A DNA stretch of 11,149 nt from Spirochaetaceae bacterium (lineage in GTDB: Bacteria > Spirochaetota > Spirochaetia > SZUA-6 > Bin103), in the NCBI GenBank assembly GCA_028820215.1, contig JAPPKD010000185.1:1-11149 (forward strand), given 5' to 3'. Positions 1 through 6,100 of the stretch are shown here, piece by piece. The position numbers and the translations under genes were made by a program. The notes under the pieces were generated by a model, which worked only from the letters and a program-made list of their open reading frames with translations, did not search any database and had not been told where the DNA came from. Position 1 is the stretch's first letter, and every line of letters begins with the position of its first letter.

Positions 1-514
1 TCGCTTGTCGTCGGGAACCGGAATGTGAGCCACAGGACGATCCTATCGGTCCACGCCGTCCGGAGACTCGAGCGACACAGCTCTTGTCCGTTGCGGGCGC
101 ACCGGTGGAGGACCACGACCGGCGTTGTCCCCGGCTTCGCCATCGATTCGACATCGGAGGTAGCCACCCAGCGCGGGAATCGTGGCCTTGGCGCTGCCGA
201 TCCTGCGTACGTCTTCCCGAATTGCAGCCAGGGGCGTCGGCGTGCCTATCGTAGAGACAAGTTGCTTCCACCGCGCGCCTGCGGCGTCGACTGGGACGAG
301 TACCCGATTGGAAGCAGGCGTGCCTGATCGAGATGTGCATCCAGATGGGATCGGTGCGCTGGCTTGGCCTGATGGGAGCGTTTCCAACTTGATGCCGACG
401 AGGGCTGAGGTCTGCAAGCCTCTCCGACCCTGTCCGTCTTGTTCCAGCGCACGAACGCTCCGATAGCGTTGCGGTTGGAGATAAACCGCGTCCGTCGCGG
501 CAAGAGGCGTGAGG
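1..514. other. Left flank without a recognisable gene
   Basis: Several overlapping open frames of 65-125 codons exist on both strands, but none has a recognisable motif, a convincing ribosome site, or agreement with a neighbouring gene. The longest minus-strand frame that overlaps the left part (417-43) is Arg/Pro/Ala-rich and was not recognised. The stretch lies directly downstream of the IS110-family remnant read on the minus strand, so it may contain the rest of a decayed mobile element or its old insertion target, but I see no terminal repeats that prove this. Confidence 0.4.
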
Positions 515-518
515 GGTC

Positions 519-767
519 TTCGGGCTGCCAGAGGCGATCCTCCCGCAGTAAGGCGGTCAGCACGGACACAGGCTTGCCCATGACGGCGACCAAGACGACC
601 TTGTGGGGCTTGCCCCGGGAGCGTAGGCGTTCATAGAACGCCTTGGATTCTGGCTCGAAGCGGATCGCGGAGATGGCGGCCATGAAGAGCAAGTGACGGA
701 GTTGACAGCGGCCGCCGCGGTGCTGGCCGGAGTCGTGGTCGAAGGGAGAGAGACCGAACACTGGGCT
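519..767 (-). pseudogene. IS110-family transposase remnant (C-terminal part)
   Basis: Read on the minus strand, about 83 codons match the C-terminal Transposase_20 region of IS110/IS116/IS902-type transposases. Visible landmarks are GLSPFDHDSGQHRG, then LLFMAAISAIR, AFYERLRSRGKPHK, and VVLVAVMGKPVSVLTALLR. The family is known for an N-terminal DEDD RuvC-like domain and a C-terminal domain with a conserved serine. Here only the C-terminal domain survives, and the DSG serine motif is present. The DEDD half, expected at higher coordinates, is absent: upstream codons in this frame (869-768) are unrelated low-complexity sequence. Codons after LLREDRLWQPED also lose resemblance. An intact family member has over 300 residues, so this is a truncated, inactive relic. 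The open frame itself spans 869-246, but I do not believe it is translated as one protein. Confidence 0.8.
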
Positions 768-1144
768 AGAGCGAAATTCGGGTTCGGCGGGTGGGAGCCG
801 TAGGGGGGCGCTACGAGGCGTAGCTAGGTCCGACAACGTCGGGACGTCAATGGTGCCGGGTTGCGGCATCGAACCGCGGGCACTACCCTAGCAACCTGTC
901 GGTAAGGAGCCCCCCAGCCCCTGCGCCGCTATCGAAGCGGGACCCCCGCTTCGCCTCTAGGAGGAGAGGATGCCGCCGCGGCTCTCGAGGTTGAGCACGA
1001 GTCCGAGCCGGTCATTGGATCGCCGATCCCGAGGCCCATCTGGAGCAGCCTGCCGCCGTTCACCATGCTGCCCGCCAGCACGGCCGCCGTGTTCACCGTA
1101 GGATCGTCTGGTAGGCGGGCCAGACGCGGTACACCCGTCCTTCT
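768..1144. other. Intergenic region with decayed coding-like sequence
   Basis: This gap lies between the IS110 remnant and the stop of the minus-strand lipoprotein gene. It contains the perfect hairpin at 933-953. At 957-1146, minus strand, there are protein-like stretches split over all three frames. One frame reads EEGRVYRVWPAYQTILR, the next DDPTVNTAAVLAGSMVNGG, and a third ends LVLNLESRGGILSS before a stop. Frame switching within such a short stretch suggests a frameshifted remnant of an unidentified gene rather than a working one. I see no other gene here. Confidence 0.35.
933..953. repeat. Perfect 9-bp hairpin with 3-base loop
   Basis: CGAAGCGGG (933-941) pairs exactly with CCCGCTTCG (945-953) around the loop ACC. 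It lies about 190 bases downstream of the minus-strand lipoprotein operon. It could end that transcript, but no T-run follows on either strand, so it is not a classical intrinsic terminator. It could equally be a relic of a mobile-element end. Confidence 0.5.
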
Positions 1145-2062
1145 TCAAGGCAGCCCGTTGCCGATCTCGGTGATCACGGTGTCAGCGTGCCGAGTTCCCG
1201 GGTATACCTCCAAGAGCGTCAACCTGAGCAGGTAGGCGTATTCGGTTGGCTCCCTCTCGAATGGCGCCGCCTCCCCCGCATCCACCCTCTCCTGATACGA
1301 CATCCTTTCTGTGCCGTCCATCAGCAACCACTCCATGGGGTACTCGAGGTAGTGTTCGAGCTGAAACTCCGGGACTGGAAGCGCCTGGTAGCCGTTGAAG
1401 TCGCGTAGGGCGACCTCATGACCGCCGACCACCACGGGCTCCACGTATGCGGAGCTACTGCAGCCGGTCGCGTCATGCGGATCCGGCTCCGCCGCGCGCA
1501 AGCGCAGCACGGTCACCTGTACCCGCTTGGGTCTCCCGTTCGCGGCGAATAGTTCGGGGGACTTGCCGTAGCCAGCCCAGATCCGGACTGGCTGGGTCAG
1601 ATCGAGGAGCTGCGGGACCACCACGTCGACGCCAACACCGTCGCCTTCGTCGCCTTCCGCCCAGCCCGTCAGGTGATCCCCGTCAACAAGCATCAAAGGC
1701 GCGTAGGAACAAGACTCCCCCTGACCCAAGAAGCTGTCGGAGAAGTCCGAGCGCCAGTCCGTATCGGGGTCGCGCGGACAGAGCCCGCAGTCGCCCAAGA
1801 CGAACATGGAGTACTCTACGACGCTGCCGTCCTCCTGATGATTCCTAACAACGCGGCCCAGATGGCCCGTCGTTGGGACCGGCGTCGAAGGCGTCCCGTC
1901 GGCGGTGTCCCCCACCTGTGCGTCCGGATCTCCCGAGCGTGGGGCCTGCCCCTCGTTGCCTGCTCCGCAGCTCGCCACGGCGACTGCCAGAGCCACTAGG
2001 AGTGCCGCACGCCACCGCGTGGACCCGGCGGACTGAGGTGGGAGAACGATGCTCATGTGCAC
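1145..2062 (-). CDS. Lipoprotein with NADase-type glycan-binding (discoidin-like) domain
   Basis: Predicted 305-residue secreted lipoprotein. The GTG at 2062 is chosen because GGAG (2074-2071) stands 8 bases upstream; the in-frame ATG at 2056 is spaced less well. A basic-hydrophobic signal (residues 15-31) ends in VASC with Cys32 as the probable lipid-anchor residue, followed by a Gly/Asp/Pro-rich linker to about residue 65. Residues 119-185 show the pattern SYAPLMLVDGD..TGWAEG.EGDGVG, then AGYGKS..LFAANGRPKRVQV. Residues 278-301 show LLRLTLLEVYPGT..ADTVITEI. This combination (DG-D-TaWvEG, nGY-KS, N-RPK, closing YPGT-DT-isEI) is what I know from the NADase-type glycan-binding domain, a galactose-binding-like beta-sandwich; here it has an inserted segment (about 187-275). 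Cysteines at 92, 95, 118 and 201 could form disulfides. The NADase enzyme domain itself is absent. Inferred role: binding of carbohydrate at the cell surface or in the periplasm. It lies 63 bases downstream of the smaller lipoprotein gene, same strand, probably in one operon. Confidence 0.8.
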   Translation of the reverse strand: MHMSIVLPPQSAGSTRWRAALLVALAVAVASCGAGNEGQAPRSGDPDAQVGDTADGTPSTPVPTTGHLGRVVRNHQEDGSVVEYSMFVLGDCGLCPRDPDTDWRSDFSDSFLGQGESCSYAPLMLVDGDHLTGWAEGDEGDGVGVDVVVPQLLDLTQPVRIWAGYGKSPELFAANGRPKRVQVTVLRLRAAEPDPHDATGCSSSAYVEPVVVGGHEVALRDFNGYQALPVPEFQLEHYLEYPMEWLLMDGTERMSYQERVDAGEAAPFEREPTEYAYLLRLTLLEVYPGTRHADTVITEIGNGLP

Positions 2063-2125
2063 AACTTTGACTCCGGGTGCAGTGTCGGGATCAGCATGCG
2101 ACGTGGTCGATGAGCATGGCTTGCC

Positions 2126-2578
2126 TCACCGGATGGTGAAACTCTCTCCGTCGGGAGAGGTCACGGAGATGAGGTGCCGCTCAGAGTAGTCGCCTTGTTC
2201 TGCAGCGATGTCCGGGTTCACGTTGCGGCTGTAACCGCTGCTGACGGCATACTCCCATCCGCCGCGCTTGAACAGGTAGGCTTCCTCCTCGCCGCCGCAA
2301 CATCCCCAGCTGTGGATGTAGAAGAAACCCCGAGAGTCAGGCCCGCTCGCCGCGGCGGCCACGGTGTCGCTAGACGCCTCAACCGACACGTCGGGGCCAG
2401 AGAACCCTGTAGCGAGGCCGTCGGCGAGGGCAGCGATGGTGTAGCTGTCAACGGTTTCCGACGTCTCGGCCGGGACGTCGGTCCGACTGCAGCCGACCGC
2501 TGCTAGGACCGCGACGGCGGCTACCTGACGCACGGTCCCTCGGCGGAGGATGCGGATACGGTTGAGCTGGAATCCCAT
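2126..2578 (-). CDS. Small lipoprotein of unknown function
   Basis: Predicted 150-residue protein. The ATG at 2578 has an excellent Shine-Dalgarno GGAGG (2589-2585) six bases upstream. The N-terminus has basic residues (R8-R17), a hydrophobic stretch and the lipobox-like AAVGC, so Cys30 is the likely lipidated residue; Ala at -3 is less usual but tolerated. The mature part (31-150) is acidic and Ser/Gly-rich and contains no domain I recognise. A notable spot is SWGCCGGEEE (90-99), a vicinal cysteine pair followed by three glutamates, then a beta-like segment AYLFKRGGWEYAVSSGY. Vicinal cysteines with acidic residues can bind metals or form strained disulfides, but this is only a suggestion. 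It is the first gene of a probable two-gene lipoprotein operon with the NADase-type glycan-binding protein. Confidence 0.75.
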   Translation of the reverse strand: MGFQLNRIRILRRGTVRQVAAVAVLAAVGCSRTDVPAETSETVDSYTIAALADGLATGFSGPDVSVEASSDTVAAAASGPDSRGFFYIHSWGCCGGEEEAYLFKRGGWEYAVSSGYSRNVNPDIAAEQGDYSERHLISVTSPDGESFTIR

Positions 2579-2584
2579 TGGTTA

Positions 2585-2589
2585 CCTCC
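2585..2589 (-). promoter_or_regulatory. Strong ribosome binding site of the small lipoprotein gene
   Basis: On the minus strand GGGGGAGGTAACCA precedes the ATG at 2578, giving a near-consensus GGAGG with a 6-base spacer. It fixes the start codon. Confidence 0.75.
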
Positions 2590-2668
2590 CCCAGCAGGCC
2601 CCGCTTGTCATGATCTGCACCGGTATTCTCTCCGAATCGACCACCGACGGTCGCATTGGCGAGTAGCT

Positions 2669-2674
2669 ATCGTA
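2669..2674 (-). promoter_or_regulatory. Possible -10 element for the small lipoprotein operon
   Basis: TACGAT on the minus strand matches the -10 consensus at four of six positions and lies about 90 bases upstream of the ATG at 2578. No clear -35 is found at the right distance. The large palindrome lies immediately upstream and would cover the spacer and -35 position, which fits a regulated promoter. Confidence 0.22.
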
Positions 2675-2677
2675 CAG

Positions 2678-2706
2678 CTCCGAGCCCGATCCGTTCGGGG
2701 TCGGAG
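2678..2706. repeat. 29-base imperfect palindrome, operator-like
   Basis: CTCCGA (2678-2683) pairs with TCGGAG (2701-2706), and CCCGA (2685-2689) pairs with TCGGG (2695-2699). One G-G mismatch (2684/2700) separates the two stems, and the loop is TCCGT. This gives 11 of 12 paired positions. No T-run follows on either strand, so a terminator is unlikely. Its position in a divergent intergenic region, next to a possible -10 of the minus-strand operon, suggests a dimeric regulator site or a leader structure (inference). Confidence 0.45.
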
Positions 2707-2838
2707 ATCTCTGCAGCGACTCCGGGCGGCAAAGCGTGATGGAGGGCGGGGACGGGAGACCGCGCAAGTATGGCGCTGCCGCTCTCTGCCAGTGATGTTT
2801 CCGCTGGCGGCGTCCGCACTGCGGGAGGGGACGTTGCA

Positions 2839-2859
2839 AGTTCCAGTTCAGTTCAGTTC
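2839..2859. repeat. Short AGTTC tandem repeat
   Basis: AGTTC occurs at 2839-2843 and then three times in direct succession at 2845-2859, with one C between the first copy and the rest. It is a small pentamer repeat in non-coding sequence, possibly replication slippage or a small cis element. Confidence 0.5.
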
Positions 2860-2967
2860 TGCACGATCAGCTGGGGGTGTGCTAGTATAGGCGTGGAGGT
2901 TGGATTCGAACGCCATAGCAAGGAGTGGCCTGCTTGCAGGTCCACCGAAAATATTCTGCTGCCGCCC

Positions 2968-2997
2968 TTGACACCTGTTGCGGGCGGATGGCATGAT
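2968..2997 (+). promoter_or_regulatory. Sigma70-like promoter of the large lipoprotein gene
   Basis: A perfect -35 TTGACA (2968-2973) is followed after 18 bases by CATGAT (2992-2997), four of six matches to the -10 consensus. An A/T-rich patch (about 2947-2957) just upstream may act as an UP element. Transcription would begin near 3004 and give a leader of about 100 bases before the ATG at 3104. Confidence 0.5.
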
Positions 2998-3031
2998 GTG
3001 CTAGAACTTGCTATGAGGGGTTCCTAGCGGG

Positions 3032-3056
3032 CCTCCGGTTGGCAAACCGCCAGAGG
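3032..3056 (+). promoter_or_regulatory. Leader hairpin before the large lipoprotein gene
   Basis: CCTC (3032-3035) and CGGTT (3036-3040) pair with AACCG (3045-3049) and GAGG (3053-3056), with a GGCA loop and a CCA bulge. It lies in the predicted 5' leader, about 47 bases before the start codon. It may only be a stabilising structure; no riboswitch class is recognised. Confidence 0.3.
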
Positions 3057-3103
3057 AGCGATCCTTCCGGCGGGTGCAGTGGAGAAGGACACAAGGGAGA
3101 ATC

Positions 3104-6100
3104 ATGACGAATCGCAATAGATCGAGTTGGGGCTTCGGCCTCCTGGCTCTGATGTTGCTCGCGCTCGGCTTGGCCGGCTGCGGCGGCTCCGAGCCCACCG
3201 CGACGGCGCCACCGCCGGCACCTCCGCCGGCGCCACCGCCGTTCGTGCCGCAGGCTGTCGAGGTCGCCCTCGGCACCAGCGGCGACACGCTGACTTTGAT
3301 GACCACAGAGGCCGGCGGCTACACGCTCAATGGCGAGGCCTTCGCCTCCGGCACGGAACACACGGCCGAGGCCAACGGCAGCACTTACACGCTGACCTTG
3401 GACGGCACGACTTGGAGCGCCGCCTACAAGATGCCCGACGCGATGTCGCTTGCGCTGGGCACCACGGGCGGGATGATCTCCATCGAGCGCCTCGAGGACG
3501 GCACTTACCAGGCCAACGGCAGCGCGATTGCGAACGGCACGGTCGTTACCGCCGGGAACGGCAACATGTATACGGTGATGATCAGCGACGACGGCGCGTT
3601 CTCGGCCGAGTACGTGCAGCCGCCGGCGCTGAGCATCCCGCTGGGGATCTCCGGATCCTCGGTCGAGATCCGCCGCAACGAGGACCGCACCTTCTCGGCG
3701 ATGATCGGCGGCGAGTGGGTGATGATCACGGCCGAGACGACCGTGACGGCCGAGAACGGCAACGTCTACGCGGCGCAGCTGTCGCCGGAGGGGGTTCCCA
3801 TCGGCGTGATGCACGTGGCGGCCATGCAGGAAGTGATGCTGGGCGCGCTGGGCGGCACGGTGACCCTGACCCAGGCCGAGGACATGACCTGGTGGATCGG
3901 CGAGACGGCAGTGCAGAGCGGCACGGTCTACACGGCTGCGAACGGCAACATGTACGCGCTGATGATGGACTCCGAGGGCATGTGGTCGGCCATGTACCAG
4001 CAGGTGATGGTGACGGTGGCCCTGGGGACGCAGGGCTCGGTCGAGCTGGTGCGGGCCGAGGACATGTCCTGGTGGCTTGGCCCTGAGGGAGTCGGAGTCG
4101 GCTCCGAGGTGATGTCGGACAACGGCAACACGTACACGCTGTGGTACACCGACGGCGTGTGGTCGGCGCGCTTCGAGCCCGAGTCGATGATGATCGAGGG
4201 CACGGGCCTGATCGCGATGACGCGCGAGGCCGACGACATGTACGACGTGGGCGGCGCGACCCTGCCCGCCACTGGCATGGGCGACATCACCGTGGACGGC
4301 GCCATGTACCACGTTTGGATGCAAGACGGGGCGCTGATGGGCGCGCGCTTCGACGCGGCCATCGACCCCGAGACTGACGGCTATACGACAAATGATCTAG
4401 GCGTTCCGAGACTGAGCGCCAACGATCCCGACACGATGGCGAACGAGGCGAATGCGTACCTGATCGCGACGGGCACCGAAGACGATGGGGAGGGCATGTT
4501 CTCGATGTCACACCTGCTCGGCGACGGGATGGCGAGCGACGAGGGCGAGAACTTCGTCGCCGAAGCCGTGGAGTCGATTGAAAAGGTCCGGGCCGACGTG
4601 GCCGCCCTGCTCGCCCTCGACAGCAGGCCGTCTGGATTGGACACGATTCTCGAAACCCAGTGGAGCAAGCTCGAAATGGCGCTGGACAACATCTTCGACA
4701 CTGACAGTAATGCCGATACTGAGAATGGCGAAACCCTCACTTCGGCCGTCAGGACGACCGCGCCACGCGAGGAGGACATCCTCGACGAAATCGACGACAT
4801 CCTCGACGCACTGGGGAGCGAGGGCAGCTTCGTGGCGGCGACGGCCGAAGATGGCGACGGAGTGTTCGAAAGCCAGGCGCTGGGCGCCAGCGCGGCGGCG
4901 AACGCATTCAACCGCGTGAAATGGAGTGCCTCGGCGACGATGGGCATGACCGGCAGCACGCGCTACGGCACGGCACTGCGGAAGGAGTCCGCCCACGCCA
5001 AGGCCGGCGCGACCACGGAAGAGTTCGGGGCGTTCTCGTACTCGACGATGCAGGAGACCTTGCGGAGCGCGGACGCGGCCGCGGTCTCGCTGACGGGGAT
5101 CGCCAGCTACTCGGGCGGGACCCGGGCGGTGAGCGCGGCGGGCGATACCTACTCGGGCCAGATGGACCTGCAGGTGCGCTTCAAGGCCAACTCGGTCAGC
5201 GGCGTGGTGAGCGGGCTGGAAGACTCCGACGGGCTTCCCTGGCAGCACAACTTCGCCGACGTGGACCGGATCGTGCTGGACGACGCGACTCTGCTGAGGA
5301 ACGCCACGTGGAACAACCTAGCAACCCGCACAGGCCAAGACGCCGCGATCTTCTACACGGCCAACTCGGGGCTGCTGCGGCCCGTCAACAACATTGCAAA
5401 CACCTTCGCGGGCATCCTGCTGGGCCGGGGCGCCGACGCGGGGAGCGAGGCGAATGGCACGTGGTCTGTCGGAGCGGTGGGCGGCTCGGGTTATCTGACG
5501 GGCGGCTTCGGCGTGATGCATGTCGCGGATGCGTCCCGGCCAGTGCCGTCCGGCGACGACGGCTCGGCGGCGACCGCGAAGCTGTTCTCGATGGCTACGG
5601 ACGCCAACGCGGCCGCCAATATGACCGACGTGTCGATCGGAGACGGGATGCTGACGGTGAAGCAACGCAGCTACGGCTGGGCCGGCCGCGTTGACGACAC
5701 TGCCCCGACCTACCAGGCGCTCGGCGCCGAAGGCGACGAGACTCTGATCACCGCGAAGTATGACTTGGCGGCACTGGCGGGGAACAACGGCGCACATATC
5801 GTCGTCAACGGCCCGAAGTGGGTCGATGGTGTCATCACGACACTCACGAGAGAGCGCGATCTGCTGTCAACTCTGCAAGGCCTCAACTCGGCCGACACGC
5901 AAGCTGCCGAGGTGGCCGCTTGGGTAAGGGTGCAGGACTCGGTGCGGTTCAACTTCTTCGGCGGGCTGCTTCCGCTGAAGCTGGCCAGCACCTACGCCAC
6001 TCTGGAGTCCGAAGCGGATGCGATTGACCTGATCAACCGCGCGTTGGACGCGCTGTCTAGCAACGCCAAGCTGGAGGCTGCCCTCGATCCGGACGGAACG

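Larger units (their letters stand above)
2579..3103. other. Divergent intergenic region between lipoprotein transcription units
   Basis: This 525-base stretch should carry the promoters of the minus-strand lipoprotein operon and of the large plus-strand lipoprotein. It contains the 29-base palindrome (2678-2706), an AGTTC tandem repeat (2839-2859), a good sigma70-like promoter (2968-2997) and a leader hairpin (3032-3056). Open frames at 2839-2582 (minus) and 2770-3027 (plus), each 85 codons, have no convincing ribosome site or family resemblance and are not called as genes. Confidence 0.5.

Noticed and set aside
246..869. Full 207-codon frame as a working transposase gene
   Set aside because: Only about 83 central codons resemble a transposase; the catalytic N-terminal half is missing and both flanks are unrelated.
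2582..2839. 85-codon minus-strand frame upstream of the small lipoprotein gene
   Set aside because: It ends just before the next gene's ribosome site, covers the palindrome and probable promoter, and shows no family resemblance.
2898..2922. T-arm-like GGATTCGAAC suggesting a tRNA
   Set aside because: The flanking bases do not form a five-base T-stem, and no acceptor, D or anticodon arm is found on either strand.
3011..4324. 437-codon minus-strand open frame opposite the giant lipoprotein
   Set aside because: It is rich in His, Arg and Ala as expected from the antisense of GC-rich coding DNA, has no signal or motif, and the plus-strand protein has clear repeats and a signal peptide.
3251..4372. 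CRISPR-like array suggested by repeated DNA in the giant lipoprotein gene
   Set aside because: The repetition is at protein level with diverged units of about 180 bases; there are no short identical direct repeats with unique spacers.
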